Assembly: GCA_038380795.1 (NCBI GenBank)
Contig: CM076279.1
Span: forward strand, 9,625,001 to 9,689,000
Reading direction: 5' to 3'
Source of the DNA: Pyrocephalus nanus
Taxonomy: Eukaryota > Chordata > Aves > Passeriformes > Tyrannidae
DNA: 64,000 bases
Shown: positions 1 through 13,985 of the stretch, piece after piece
How the letters are laid out: each line of letters starts with the position of its first letter
Numbering within the stretch: position 1 is the stretch's first letter
Made by a program: the position numbers and the translations under genes
The notes under the pieces: model-generated
Told to the model about the DNA's origin: nothing
Database searches by the model: none
What the model saw: only the letters and a program-made list of their open reading frames with translations

Positions 1-3000
1 GTCTGATTGGCATTGTTTTTTTTCTATTAAATAATTATATGTTTTAGGGACCAACCCACCGTGCAGCACTACAGTGATTACCACGTCCAGATCCTTTGGG
101 ATGTGAGGACTCAGTGAAGATTCAATTAGAGCACCTCTGTGGGTCTGGGATTACTTAATGCTGATCTGCCACAGACTACACTAATTGTCTTGTCTGTGCC
201 AAAAGATTCACCAGTTCTGCTCATTAACACAGTAACTGCACCTTCCACCTTCCTAAGGGAGCAAGCAGAGGGAGCAGAGACATCCCAAGCAATTGCAGTC
301 ACCCCGGAGTGTTGGAGTTTGGCAGCTTCTCTGGGTGGGTCAGTGAGCACCTGATCCCAAGCACAGAGAAGAAAAGGAGAATTTTTCTGGAGGTGTCAAG
401 GGAATGGCACAAGGTCCCAAGGCAACAGCCCACGTTAACCTGGTTTTGCATGAACTATCTGCAGCTTGAAGCTGGAAAGACTCAGTTTGGCCCTTCCTTT
501 TCCTGCATCTTGGGAGTCTTTCCTTTCCAGAGCAAATGTTTGTTGACAGAACTATCCAGAGGCTCCATGAGTTTTCCTGGCAGCCATAAAACCCAGAATA
601 CCTACACAGACCCCTGAGGGCCTGGGATACCACCCATATTCTTCAGAAGTGCCTGGTAGCATCAAACCTAAACCAGCAATATTGTTCCTTCTGAAAAAAA
701 AAAAAAAAAAACCATCTAAAATCGAGATTTACCAAGAAAAGTCAAAATTATTTGCAACCTAATGACAAAAATAAACGTTTGGTTTTCCACAATTCACTGT
801 GATACCCATCTACAGAGCTCTCATGCATATGTCCCACTGCTACTTGGAGCTGGCAGGAGCAGAGACAGCCTTTGGAATGAAAAGATGTGACCTACCACAA
901 AAGATTTGTTTTCTGTTTTGACAGTCAAAAAGAAGACAAGAACACTGGCCCAAATTTATTGAAAAACTAGGTCAAAAAACCATTTCGGGCAAATACTTGT
1001 TTTGCTTATTAGCTGTTTTGCTTCCAGTATTATTTACAAGAGAGAAGGAAAAAAAAAAGAAAAAAGAAATAAAAAAGCCAAAAGCCCAAATCCCACCCAG
1101 TTCCAGGAGAAGAAAAGAAATAAATCTTAATTTATTAATCAGAACTTGGGCCAGGAGCTGCTGAGGGGCAGCAGGAGGAGCCAGCTCCTTGCACGGGGTG
1201 GGTGGTGACTCCTCTCCAGCTCCTGGCTGTGCTGGTGGCCACGTTCAGGGAGGAATCTGATGGTGGGGAACAGCCCATTGACACCCACAGTGCTGCAACA
1301 GCAGCGAGCAGGTCCTGCCACTGGGGACCTGGAGAGTGGCTGTGTCCAGGTGTTGCTTCCATGGGTATTTTACTATCTCCTTTCCTAAAAATGGTGTCTG
1401 TATTCACCCCCACACAAATGAAATCAGGGTCTGTCAGGGAGGTTGACAAATACTGATCCCACTGATTTAGTTTTTTGGCAGTTTAAAGGAAGTTCTTTGG
1501 GCACCTTTAAGTGCCAGAACACCATTCCAAAGCAAAGACAACTGAGAGGAGGTTTCCAGAGGCAGCTGTCCCGTGTAGATCCCTAGTTACTACTGAAAAA
1601 CCATGGGATTTGGGCACAGTGGTACCTTTAGTGCCCAGGAATCCTCCCTGCTCAGCAGCCTGCAGGGACCTGCTTTAAGGCACGTGGTTTTCTGTCCTCT
1701 CTGCCCCCACCGGGAAACCAAGAGGAGTTTGGTATCTTTTGTTTCCAGCAGCACTCAGTGCCCTCAGCCAGCTGTGGAAAGCCCTGAGGCCATTTTCAAG
1801 TCAGACCCTTGCAAATCCCAAAAGGCTTCTGTTTGCATCCCTGGCCTCCCAAGTGTGAGTGCAGCTGCTTAAATCACTTTATAATGAGACTGAGAACGCA
1901 GGAAGAGGTTCTTCCTCTCTCCTCTCCTCTCCCATCAGCTCTGTGGGGACAGACAGGATTTGTCCTCCTGCCCTGGAAGCTGAGAAGCAGCAACTGTCAC
2001 ATCTCATTTCTGAAATCATTGGCTACCTCGGCCACCAAGGACTGAAACAGAGAGGAGGAAGAAGAAAGTTCAGAAGAATAATTTACAATATCATGGAGAT
2101 TTAAAAAAAAAAAAAAAAAAAAAAAAGGAAATCCAATTGGTGTAAAACCAGATGAGCTGCAAAGGGAAAATAAAATATCAACTGGCTAAACAGGGAGTAT
2201 GTGAGGGCTGAGAGCGGGGGAAGGTGTCCCTGCTTAATACTGGAGGTGATTTAAATGAAACAAGAAGGCAGCAGAGGCTGAGAGAGGAAAACATCTCTCT
2301 GAGCTGGACCCTTTAAAACCAGTTGCAATTGAAGTGGAAGAATAAAGAGCACAGCAGCTGAGGGCTGGGATAAGATTGATTTGAGACGAGATACAATTTA
2401 AAGGCAAGGCAGAGGGGGCAGCAGAGCCCGGAATGAAATCAATTTACAGCAAGATGCGATTTCAACTGATGAACTCGGGATGTGAGAACTGCAGCTGGGG
2501 GAAGCAGGGGAGGGGAAAGGGGGATGGGGAGCAGCAACTTCAGGAGAGATGTGGAAGGAACCTGCTGTGAACTGGTGGGCCTGGGGCTGTTCTTCCTGGA
2601 GGACAAAGGGTTGTTCCTAAAAAGCTGCCTGGAGGCAAAACTTGGCAGGAGGCAAGGAGACAACCTGCAAGGGCTAAATGCCCCCATCAACTTGCACAGG
2701 CACAAAAGGGCAGGGTTTAACTAATCCCAGCCCAAAAATCTTCCTTATCCTAAGATATGATTATCATTTAATCCTGACAGAGGACTGAACACACTGATAC
2801 ACGTGAGATGGGTGAACTTGGGCAACCAACCAAGGCAGCTGCCACTCCAGGGGCCCAGCACAGGGCAGGTCACAGCTTTCCCCAGGGGCTTCCCTAAAAT
2901 CAGGGGGGTTGACAGGATCAAACAGGATCAATTGTTCTTAAATTAAGGCTCAGCTGGACCTCTTTGCAAATACCCAGTTTGGGTCTCCTTCAAAAACCAA

Positions 3001-4760
3001 AAAGTGAGAAGCTTCTATGAAGGGACTGATTTTCACCACTGATTTCTGCTCAGTGTCAGAGCAGAAACCTTCGTATGGAAAGGTTTGTCCACAGAGAGGG
3101 AAGCACAAGGACTGAATGCAGCCACATTTAGTGGCTTTCCAGGGATGCTGAAAAAAAACCAGCAGCTCACCAAGAGGATCCACCCCCTGTTTTCCAGGCT
3201 GCTGCAGGTTCTTGCTTCAAGGCTGCCAGTTGCTTTTCAGGAGCTGTAGGGCATCCAGTCCTGCCTGCACTGACAGTTCCCACCTCTGGACCATCCCCAC
3301 CCTCTCCACTCGACGTCACTGGGTGGGATCAGAAGCTCTTGGTGCTTTCTGGGCACCTGCAGCAGGTCTGGAGAGAGGGACACCCCAGGTAGAACCTCAG
3401 AGAGCGGGTCTGGGTTACACCCACGGTACAACTTCACCTGCCTGATCCCAGGGGGAGCACAGCCTGGGGCTGTGGGCTCATAACTGGTGTGTGAGGTCTC
3501 CAAATTCCTGGGATGGGAAGGAAGACATCAAGCAAAAGGCAGCTTGTGTCTGCAATAACCTCGAACCCCTACAGCCTCTAGCAGTGTCTGAACACATTCA
3601 GAAATAATGGATTTGAGAGGGAACACGGGATTAAGGCCATGGTTGCACCACATGAAATGGATTTGCTTAGGAAAGTTCAGGCCAGCCTCTTGCAGCACCA
3701 TAAATCAGGAAAGTGCTATTGGAATCTGCATTGGTGCAGGGATGTGGAAGGAGCTGGACACAATTCTGGATGTGGGACAGCAAAATGCAGCCTGAGAGGA
3801 CACTACTGTATCCAGTGAGACAACAAAGAGAGACCTGTGTTCTGCCCTTCCCATGGCACTTGCCAGGGTTTCCCACCTGGCTGAAAACAGCAGCCAAAAG
3901 GCCTGATCCTCCCCTTACTTGTACCTTGGGAAATCAGGAGCATCTTCACCTTCAAGCAAATAAAGGAGGAGACTTAGAAAATAAGAAAGGGTAGGCACAA
4001 CTTGTCAGGATGTGTCTGTATTAGTCCTTTCCTCTCCTGCTCCCATCAACAGAGGTGGAAAAAGGAGGAATACATGTTTATCTCCCACAGTGATTTTTTT
4101 TTCCCCTTCTCTTTTTATATGTACACTCCAGATTTTTCCTTTCCAGTTACTATTGATTTTGTTGGGGTTTGAGTTTTTTTCTTGTTGTTGTTTTTTGGGG
4201 CTGTAACAGCTCCAAGGTGGCAAAGGGAGAGCTGTGGATGACAGAAGGTTCTTTGGAAGGTCCCTCAGTGGAGTGCCTGCAAGCAGGAAACAATGTGGGT
4301 GTATAATGTACAGGAGATGCCCTACAAATAAAGCAGGGAATTGCCTGGAGGAAGAACAGGGAACAACAAAGGCTGTGCAGAACACAACGTGAAACTGAAA
4401 CTCAGCAGAGAAGGGACTGGATGTGAAAAAAAAAAAAAAAAAAAAAAAGACAAAGAAACCCTAATCCCTGAGGGAGGGGAGATGTTTACTCTGCTAAATC
4501 ATGTATGGAAAGGGAAACATTTATTTTAAGTCGAGGCAGGAATAATTACTGGTCCAGCTAAATGCTCAGTGGGCAATCTGGATGCAGTTCAGGAAGAGCA
4601 GCGGATGTTGTGTGTTATTCTTTCAAGATATAAATTTATTCCCTTTATGTGTGATTAAATGAATGGGTTGGTGGCAGTGGGGGACACACATCGACTTTTG
4701 CACAGGGAGGTAAACATTTCAATAAGCACTGGATGTTATAAACTTTATCCCCCAGGGGAC
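1..4760. other. Intergenic, no gene recognised
   Basis: Unique-looking sequence with A runs at 694-711 (18), 2,103-2,126 (24) and 4,426-4,448 (23). No CR1 copy, exon or RNA gene is supported. Short open frames on both strands are at chance level. Confidence 0.7.
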
Positions 4761-5036
4761 TGTCACAGAACAGTTTGGGTTGGAAAGGACTTTAAACTCA
4801 TCTCCTTCCACCCCCTGCCATGCAGGGACACCTTCCACCAGCCCAGGTTGTTCCCAGACCAGTCCAACTTGGCCTTGGACACTTCCATCAGGAATGGGGC
4901 AGCCACAGCTTCTCTGGGCAATCTGTGCCAGGGCCTCCCCACCCTCACAGGGAAGAATTTCCTCCCCATGTCCAATCTAAACCCATCTTTTTTCAATTTG
5001 AAGCCACTCCCCTTGTCCTAGGTCCCTCTCCAGAAA
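4761..5036 (-). mobile_element. CR1 LINE 3' fragment
   Basis: Reverse-oriented tail (CACAGAACAGTTTGGGTTGG) leads into the standard 3' end of the CR1 family with the GGGCAGCCACAGCTTCTCTG block. It is 5'-truncated and non-coding. Confidence 0.9.
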
Positions 5037-5427
5037 GGCATCCTAGATCCAGGGGTTGGAGCACATCTCACACAGCCAAGGTGTGGCACTTGGGCACCAG
5101 CACGTGAGAAAGGGAAGGTCTCTCCCCTGTCAGAAAATGCAGCTCCAGCCAAGGGCAGTCTGTGTGTGAAGTGTCAAGAGAGGAGCAAGGAAAACCAACA
5201 GGGAAAGAAGATCTGGGGAGCTCAGCAGAGCCACAAGAGTGATGTTTAAGTTGGAGTTCCCATATCACCTTGAAATTTAGGGAGCTCTGGAGATGCCTCA
5301 GTTAGAGCTTGATGCCCAAAGTTGCTTTTTTAGTGAGCTGAAAATCACCAGGTGTCACCTTCCCTGCAGGAGTGAGAGCACAGCTGGATACATCCAATTT
5401 GTCCATGGCAAAGCAATTGGGCTCTCA

Positions 5428-5505
5428 GGTGTCCCTGCCCATGGCTGGAGGGTTGGAACTAGATGGTCTTTAAGGTCCCTTCCAACCTGAGCAGGTCTAT
5501 GATCC
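5428..5505 (+). mobile_element. CR1 LINE 3' terminal fragment
   Basis: Only the last 80 bp remain: GGTGTCCCTGCCCATGG through AAGGTCCCTTCCAACC to TCTATGAT. Confidence 0.8.
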
Positions 5506-5767
5506 CAAATGTCTTAGCTGGTGACAGGGATGGAAACAAAACTCAAGACAGGGCAAGTGCCATTTCTTTAGTGTTGCACTGTGTCACTCTCCCTACCCAG
5601 ATCCTGCTGCTCTCGCCTCTAAGGAGCAGTAAACATTCCCTGGAGAAGGCAGAAAGACAGGCACTTCAGTGGAAGAGACCACTTGGTGACCTCTACAAGT
5701 CCAAAGGGGCTGTGGAGAGGACATCAGAAAGCTTCTCCCACTTCTCACCAGCTCCCAAACACTGGGG

Positions 5768-6090
5768 AATCACAGAAGGGATTGCAAGGAGTTGGAAGGG
5801 ACCCACAAGGATCATCCAGTCCAATTCCTGGTCCCATCCCCAAGAGTCACCCCCTGTGCCCCAGAGGATCATCCAAACCCTCCTGCAGCTCTGGCAGCCT
5901 TGGGGCTGTGCCCACTGCCCTGGGGAGCCTGTTCAGTGCCCAACCAGCCTGTGGGGGAAGAACCTTTCACTGAGATCCACCCTGAGCCTGCCCTGACACA
6001 GCTCCAGCCATTCCCTGGGGGCTGTCCCTGCTCCCCCCAGAGCAGAGCTCAGTCCTGCCCGTTTTTCCCCTCATTAGGAAGTTGTACCAA
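5768..6090 (-). mobile_element. CR1 LINE 3' fragment, distinct subfamily
   Basis: Starts AATCACAGAA and carries the GATCATCCAGTCCAATTCC and CCTGGGGAGCCTGTTCAGTG blocks. The copies at 23,944-24,206 (opposite strand) and 41,038-41,280 belong to the same subfamily. Confidence 0.88.
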
Positions 6091-9000
6091 TTTCCTCTAA
6101 AAAGTTCCTGTGCCTCATGTTCCCAGAAAAGCCATTTCTGGTGTTTTCAGGGAGCAGGGCACTGAAGGCAGGTCAGCAGTCTGCTCAGGGCTCAGCAGCC
6201 ATGCCTGGGCCGGGCTCACATGCACAAATCCCCACTGTTTGCCACGTCCCCTCTCCAGTAAATCCATCACCAAGCCACGGAGTCACCGCGCCACTGAGTC
6301 TCATAGTCTAGACTAAACAGAAAGAAACCCGGAGGAGTTGAGCCCTGCCTGCTTCCCAAAGGATTAGCTGAGCCTGCAGCAGGAAGGGCTGAGCTAATGC
6401 AGATCTGTGGAGGGCAGTGGCAACAACTGGTGTCAGCCAGCAAAGCGTCAGTGACAGGGAGAGAGAGCTCTGCCAGCCCCGACACTCCAGCACACTCCTG
6501 ACACCACAGGATTGCTTCCATGGGTGCTGTGGACATCCCTGTGCATGGGTGGGCACCCTCATCCCACCACCCAGGAGGAGAAGGGCCATCACCACTGCAC
6601 AGCTCGTTGTCTACGAACCCAGCTGACAGTTTTGGCATCAAATTGTTTTAATACAACCTCCACCTTGGCATCCCATCCATTAAAAAAGACCTTTTTTCAG
6701 CACTTTCGAAACAATGTTTGGGGTTTTCTGGTCCATCAGCTTTTCCTTCTTGCCATCAAAAAGGTTATTCAGCAAATTTGACAGTGACACCCAAATCTCT
6801 CTCTGTTTCACAACCAGCCCCCGGCCGGGCAGATTCACAGACCAAGCACTTGGTGCTGAAGGTGAGTCCTTCAAATCCCTGTAAAAAAACCATGAATGCA
6901 AAGGAATCACCTTACCCAGCAGGAAGCAAGGATCCATTCTCTCCTCTCCAGCAGGTTCACCCAATTCCCATCTCCTTCTTGTCAGCCAAACCACCACACC
7001 CTTTAGAACTCCCTAAAGTAGGGTCTCCTCACCAAGGTTTCCATGGTCCACAGGTGACCATGGCAGATAACCTACAGCTGCTCCCAAGCACCATCCCACC
7101 CCCACCTGGGTGTTTTCACTCGGTATCAGGATGGAGAGAGTGCCATGTTGTCTGCAAGAAACCCTAGCAGCTGAAAATATTGGGAGAATTTAAGTGTTCC
7201 CCTTCTCTGCTGGCAATTGGCAGATTAAGCATTTAATACCAGATTGCAGAGAGGAGAGAAACCCTGCAGGATCATCTGGAGCTCCAGTTTTGGGCTGTCC
7301 CTGTCTGGCTTTAGGTGTGGGAGAACTGGAACTTGTTAGCACGTGGCTGGTTTGGAGAGCTTTCCATTAACCATGTCTGGGGTTTCTGTGTTCCCTCAAG
7401 TCCATCCCATTCCCTTTCCAAGCATCCACTCAGCTTTCAAGGCATTTTGAATTCACCCTAAAATGATCACTTTTGTGGAGAGCAGTCACAAAACACAGGT
7501 CTAATGTGTAAATAAACCCCCTCTGTGCCTCCACAGCGACCCAACAGCAGCTCAAAGATTCCTGTCCCCAAACGAGCATCAGCAACGTTCAAGGGGCTCC
7601 CTGTCCCTCGTGTCCCTTTTCTCAGCTCGTGAATGCAAAGCACTTTTCTTGTCCTTTGTCATTAACTTGATTTTGAACAGGCTGAGTACAAAAGAAAACC
7701 AGACATTTCCAGTACTTTTAAGCCCCATTTGGTCTGATTAAAGAAGTCTTAAAAAAAAAAAAAAAAAAAAAAAGAGAGAGAAAGGAGGGAGAAAGCAATA
7801 ACTTTTTTTCAAACTTATCCTGAATGCAAAGGAAAATGGAGTCCAGTGTTATGAGTAATTCAGGATTAACTGTAGAATTACGTTATTCATGCAATGCTGG
7901 TTGAGGGGGAAGAATAAGCACTTTTGAAATCATTAAAGAAAATCCCAGTAAAATATTACTTTGCTGCTGTGTGCAGTCTCACAGGCCCTTAAGGGAAGGC
8001 AGGAGGCAGAAATGTCCAATTTATAGCTCTGAGTCTGTGTGTGACTACGGAGTCCAAAGCTACCTCTCTTAGTAGATGTGAGGAGGAGGAGGGGGAAATG
8101 TTTATCTGCAGGACACTGTGGCTGACCTAAGGCAGGAAAACATCTCTAGGCAGGAAAGCATGGGGCACGTCATTAATTCAGAGCCTTTGAGATCGAACTG
8201 AGGCTTCAGAACACAAGCAGGTTCTTTCTTCTCCAGTAATGGCTCATTTGCCTGGGTGAGATGTGAGTTCAGGGCTGGTTTTTTACACAAAGGTGATGTG
8301 AAGATGTCTGGGAGTGACTCTGCTACGAGCATGACTGTGAGAGCAGCATCACTGCATGACACAACTTCCCTCCTGGACCTTCTGCCCACAACAACTGTGG
8401 GGTTTTCTCAGCCAGGTCACACCATTTTAGGCCTTCAGTGAAACTGGAAAGTGGTTTGACTGTGTGCAGGGCAGATCTCAGCACAGGCAAAGAGAGCCTG
8501 GGGAGGTGGAGGGAGGGAAACACTGCTGGTGAGACCCCTGGGAGGGTCAGGGTTCTGCTGGGCATCCTTCTGCCAGGCTGGAACCTGTTCTAAGGGCAGA
8601 AACTGCAGCCTCTGCTTCAGCAGGAGCAGCAGTCCCCATCCCCCAGCCCTACCTGTGCCCTTCACCCCTTCTTCATGTGGCAGCAGGTCCTTGTGCAGCT
8701 TTCTGGGGGAAAGGTTTAATTTTGGCTCCTCTCCTCCTCCCGCTGTTTCTCCTTACATTTATCATCTGTGGTTTTTCCTCCTGATAGTTGCCAGCACAGA
8801 ATTGTTGCCACATAAATAAATAGAAAAAGAAAATGGGAAATAGAAAAAGACAGCCTTTTCAGTACTATTAAATAGAAATTATGTTAAATCTTAACCCTGG
8901 GACGAAATCAAAAGCGTTTATCCCAACACATCCCAGTGCAGCAATTGCGCCAACAAGATCCCAAAATCAAATCAGACCCAGCCTCACGTGTTTGGCAGAG

Positions 9001-11305
9001 ATGGGTGATGGCCCAAGGAGCTGTGGGAACTCCTGGACTGATGGGCACTGGCAGAGTGTCCAGGGGAGCAGCCAGACCTGCAGCCCCAGGACATGTGGGC
9101 AGAGCAGGGTGGGGGCAAAATTCCCATGCCAGTCCCTTTCCAGCCCCGATGCACCTTGACAAATTTGAGCATATTGAAAATACATTATGTCAGGGTGTGG
9201 AATGGATTTTAAACACAGCAATTGGCTCCCCCTGCAGCACTTTAAATACCTGTTAGAGTGCTGCCACATGGCCCAGCAGGGTGTGACTGCAGGGAATGAG
9301 ATGGAGCTGAGCAAAGGAAAATAAAGGCCAAGTAACAGGAGCAAATTTCTGGAGAATGAGATCTCCCATTTCCAGACCAAATCCAGGCTGGAGAGCTGGA
9401 CTGGGACTGCAGGGAGGGCATTTCCATCGTGCCCACCCCAGCACAGCACCCACATGTGTGCAGGGTTCTTATGTGGGATGTCCCTACACGAGCCTGGAGC
9501 TGTCTGAGCACAGAACTCCAGGGTAAACTCTATCACTGGAACCCCACTAATTTACTGACAACTCTCTCGAGTCCCAGTTGCCACCTGCAAACCAGAGGGT
9601 GGGAGAACTTGAAGCTTCTTCTTCGCCAGAGCCCTTCAACAGAATGTTTTGCAGCTGATGGTGGTGCTGGGCAGGACTGAGGGGCATCACTGGTCAGTCT
9701 AAATGGAAAATAACCTAAAAGGAGATGCAGAAACACCAGCACACCAGTTGTAGGGTCTCATTTCTCTTTGACAGTATTTTATGGGGCCATTTGTAAGTCA
9801 GCCACATCCTGCAGTCTGGGTCTCAGTCCTCACCTGGGGGTGTTTGGACCTGATGGGTCCAACTCTCAAGACTCACCAGCTCATGGCAAATGTGAGCACA
9901 GAGATCAGGAGCTGGAGAAGCTGTAAAAGCCAAGGCAGCCATATGTGCTATATGGGCAACTTCTGTCCTACCACACTGTCCCCTGGCTTCTCCTGTGTCC
10001 CCTCAGGTGCCACCCCACAGTTCCCCTCACTGACACCCACCAGCACAGCAGGAACATTTCTTACAGGTGAGTCAGGAGCATTTCTGCCCTCCTGTCCTAC
10101 TTCACACCCTTTTCTGCCAAACCTTGCTTGTGTTATCCCAGGTTTATGAGGGAATTCCGTTTGGGATTGACTCCTAGAGCCAGTTTTAATAAATATGGAT
10201 ATTTTTGCCACAGTGGAGACACAGAGTGTGGCAGCAGCTGGAGAGGGAAACTGGGGCAGGCAGAGATGGGGCAGGCAGAGCTGTCCTGGGATTTGCATCC
10301 CATCCAGTGGGACTGGGGTGAAACACATAGGGTTTTTTAGGAGTGGGGAGTGTTGCCTCCAGGCCTGGCTGGTGCTGAGTGGTTTCATCACCTGTTAAGC
10401 CTTTCCCAAAGCCTGGCTGTGTGTTTTAACGAGTGCTCCAGTCGTGCTGCAGAAAATCTCCTGGCCAGCTGCCTGGGAAGTGACTGCATGGGAACCTCTG
10501 TTCCCTGGCTGTGGGGATCTCTTACCTGGATATCTCCAACTGCTCCACCACGTGCCATGGAAGGACAATTCATTCATTCATTCACTCCCAGCAAACCCCA
10601 TTAACCTCCCACGTGAGCCAAAAGGGTTCTGAATGCCCCATGAGTCTCTCCATGACACCAGCTAATTATCTCCTCATTACCAACAACATTAGCATTCCAT
10701 TTGACATATACAAGATAATTTGTTAATTGCACTTTAATTACAAAGTTATTAAGAGCTCAGAGGCATTCAACAGAAGATTGCAATTAACACAAGCTGCAAA
10801 ATTGCTCCCAGCAATTTGGAGATGTTATCGGAAACTGATTCTCTGCCTTCAACTGAAGATGGAAAAGAGACAGGAGATTTATGGGCTGACATCATGAATT
10901 CCCTCTGTTCCCTCTGATGATACTTTCACTCACACCCTGGGAAGCACCAGGGAGCTGCCATGTGGAGATATCCTTCATATCACTGATATTTCTGGTTCCT
11001 GTTTCCAGAGAGTCCGTGGATCATTGTGCACCCAGCAGAGGAGGGAGGGGAGGAGGGAGGGAGGAGCAAAGGAGGCACCCAGGGCGCCTCACATGAGGTT
11101 TTTGGCATCTTGCAGCTCAGACCTGCACAAAAGCACAAATCTAGAGGTGCTGCCTCCGTGGTGGAGCCCACAGGAAGATCTCACCCCTCTCCAGAGCTGA
11201 GTTGTGCCTACACTTCACATCACTTGTCACCCGCAGAGCTGAGGATGTTGAGCCCACCCCAGCCAGCAGTTCAGATCCATGAGTCTTCCTCACCCACCCT
11301 CTTCC
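6091..11305. other. Intergenic, no gene recognised
   Basis: Contains an A22 run followed by a GA-rich tract (7,752-7,795), an AT-rich repeat-free stretch at 7.80-7.98 kb and the 10.65-kb block. No coding exon or CR1 copy is seen. Confidence 0.65.
10650..10870. other. Candidate conserved non-coding block
   Basis: Clustered homeodomain-type cores (GCTAATTATC, TTGTTAATTGC, CTTTAATTAC, GCAATTAAC) lie in 150 bp of repeat-free sequence. No exon signals are seen. Confidence 0.3.
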
Positions 11306-11376
11306 CAGAATCATGGAATTTAAGTTGGAAAAGACTGTTAAGATCCTGAAGTCCAACCTTTAACCCAGCACTGCCA
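11306..11376 (-). mobile_element. Short CR1-like 3' end
   Basis: CAGAATCATGGAATTTAAG...GAAGTCCAACCTTTAACCC matches the tail of a further CR1 subfamily. Confidence 0.65.
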
Positions 11377-11627
11377 ATTCCTCCTCTAAACCAGAGCTCC
11401 TGGGACGGGGAGGGCTCTGATTTGCCTTATTAATCATCCCCACAGGTCGTGTCCAGGCACTCTTGCACTGGGGTGGGAATGGGGACTAAGGATGTCCCAC
11501 CAGGCAGCTCAACCACCCTGAAAAGAGAAGGTTGTGTGGAGACATCACAGCACCTTCCAGGATCTGAAGGGGCCAACAAGGAAATGTGAAAGGGAACCTT
11601 CCTGAGGGACTGCAGTGACAGCATAAG

Positions 11628-11886
11628 GCACAAGGGCTCAAACTGAAAGAGGGGGAATTTAGATCAGATATTGGGAAGAAATCCTTCCCTGTGAGGGTGG
11701 GCAGGCCCTGGCACAGGTTGCCCAGAGAGGCTGTGGCTGCTCCATCCCTGGAAGTGTCCAAGGCCAGGTTGGACGGGGCTTGGAGCAACCTGGGCTGGTG
11801 GAAGGTGTCCCTGCCCATGGCGGGGGGGGGACTGGATGAGTTTTAAGGTCTCTTCCAACTCAAAGCATTCCATGATTCTGTGATTG
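11628..11886 (+). mobile_element. CR1 LINE 3' fragment
   Basis: Full typical tail ending CATTCCATGATTCTGTGATT. Similarity may begin up to 80 bp earlier. Confidence 0.92.
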
Positions 11887-13044
11887 CAGGGAGGTCTCCA
11901 AGGGGGGGCTACATCCTGGAGGCACTCCTTCCCCACCCCATCTGCACTGGGAATTCTCAGCTGGCTGCCTCCAAATCACTGAGCTCTCAATGACTGAGCC
12001 CAAAATCTCCAACCCTTGCAGCTACAAGGATTAAACCAAACCCACCCTGCTGTCCCCAGGCTTCACACACCATGTAAAGCCAAGGCTTTGTTTGCTCCTT
12101 TCCCAGCGTTCCTGAGCAATGCCACGGCCTGCCCTGTGCCTCCTGAAGAAATCCAGGCAGGGAAAGCTCCCCTGGGCTTGATGAGATTTCCCCTTCTCTT
12201 TTTCTTCCTTTCCACTTATCTGAGGGGTCTCACAGCGATGTCATTCCTTGGATTGGCTGTCAGATCTGCTGGAAAAATGCAGCGGTGAATGTGGCCATTA
12301 CCCACCCAGAGCCCTGTCACTCCTGCATAACAGGGGCACTGTGGATGGGGAAAAGGCAGGACACTGGTCATAGTGCCTGCCAGAAACCAATGATAAATAG
12401 GCAGGCTTTACAAAGGGATTTAAAATAAAATTTCACTTTCCTGCTGGCCCCACTGGCTGGGAATCTCTGAAATGCTTTCATTTCATACCTTATGAAACAC
12501 CGGGAGTTACGAAATGCCAATGGCACTTTATTAGAAAGGCCCCAAAAGAAATTTTCTGTCTCCTTTGAAAAAGAACTTGGAGGGAATAATCAGCAGCCCA
12601 AGGATTAGGACATCCTAAAGAATGGGGGGAAAAAAGAGAATTACATCCCTGCTAGGGAAATCTATAAAATAGCCTTCAGAAACCATGCAGACACAGAAAG
12701 GAATTTATTCCCTATAAATGATGTATATGCAGGCTCATTTCTACAGATCCGTGTTATGCTCATTTCTGACCTCTATTCCTTTCATCCCAAGCTGGTTTTA
12801 TTGCACTGTTACCTTTGGGAATCCATCCCACTTTTGCAATACAAACCACACCTCTGGAAGCCCCGAGTGTTCCCTGCTCAGACAGCCCTGTCCTTACCCT
12901 GAATCAGGCCGTGTCTCCTGTTGCTGTTTTTGTTCTGATTCCTTCTGCCTTCAGCTCAACCACACCCGCTGCAGATCGGGCATGTGGAAGTTGTGTTGCA
13001 TCAGGATGATTTATTGGATTTCACCCAACCTTATATTTCACAGC

Positions 13045-13080
13045 CATCATCACCATCATCATCATCATCATCATCATCAC
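13045..13080. repeat. (CAT)n microsatellite
   Basis: About twelve CAT/ATC units with one CAC interruption near the start. Confidence 0.95.
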
Positions 13081-13230
13081 TTCTTTTCTCCTCAGGGTTT
13101 CTCTCATCCACTTTTTCCCAGGGAAAGACTTTGTAGAAAGACTTTGGGGGTGATGTGGCAATTAAGCAGGTGAAAAGGATTCCAGTTTTTTGGTGTATCT
13201 TTACAGATATTTGGTTTTAAGCCTTACAGG

Positions 13231-13355
13231 AAGGAGGATTTAGATCAAATGTTAGAAAGAACTTCTTCCCTGGGAGGGTGGGGAGGCCCTGGCACAGGTT
13301 ACCCAGAGAAGCTGTGGCTGCCCCATCCCTGGAAGTGTCCAAGGCCAGGTTGAAC
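13231..13355 (+). mobile_element. CR1 LINE internal fragment, 3' tail lost
   Basis: Contains the AGGCCCTGGCACAGGTTACC and TCCAAGGCCAGGTTGAAC blocks, then stops abruptly. Confidence 0.88.
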
Positions 13356-13940
13356 ACTCCATGGGGATAAGATTTAGTGTCAGAATGATTCAAACCAAAA
13401 TACTTGAGTTTGAGTTTCCCAGCAGCAAATCAAAGTGCGTCAGCCAGAGTCAAACCCCCAAATTAATCATGCGAAAATTGGAGAATTAAAAAGCCATTCC
13501 TGCAGTTTGGCCCAGGGTTAGAGCAGGAATAAAGCAGATTAGAACCACAATTTAGCTCACAAGCAAAAACCTAATTAAGAAAAAGTCCTCTTACTCATTT
13601 CAGGGAAGCTACAGCTCCTCAGATTCTGGAGCACTGGGCAGAGCAAAGGGAAAACAGTTCCAGGAGGGGAGGGCTCAGTTAATTTTGCTTTGCCTTTCAC
13701 TGTGCTAAGGGAATCTCATTCCAACTAATATGCAATTATCAAAGCTGGAAATTATGTGGGAGAAATTGTAATAATGGTAATTATTATTACTGCTTTGAAA
13801 AAGAGTTAATTCCAGCAGAAAAGTGCCTTGGATGACTTACAAACTATTCTTGCACTCATCAAATATTTCTGTGCAAGGGAGAGGGAAACGTTCCTGGAAT
13901 TATGATGTTTCCAAGAATCCTCTTGACCTCCTTGGATGGG

Positions 13941-13985
13941 TGGGGGAAGGGAAGGTTTGGGAAGGTTTGGGAAGTTTGGGAAGGT
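13941..13985. repeat. GGGAAGGTTT short tandem
   Basis: About four copies of a 10-bp unit with small indels. Confidence 0.85.

Noticed and set aside
12718..13173. 151-codon frame with a His run
   Set aside because: It is held open by the CAT microsatellite. No start context, splice sites or homology support it.
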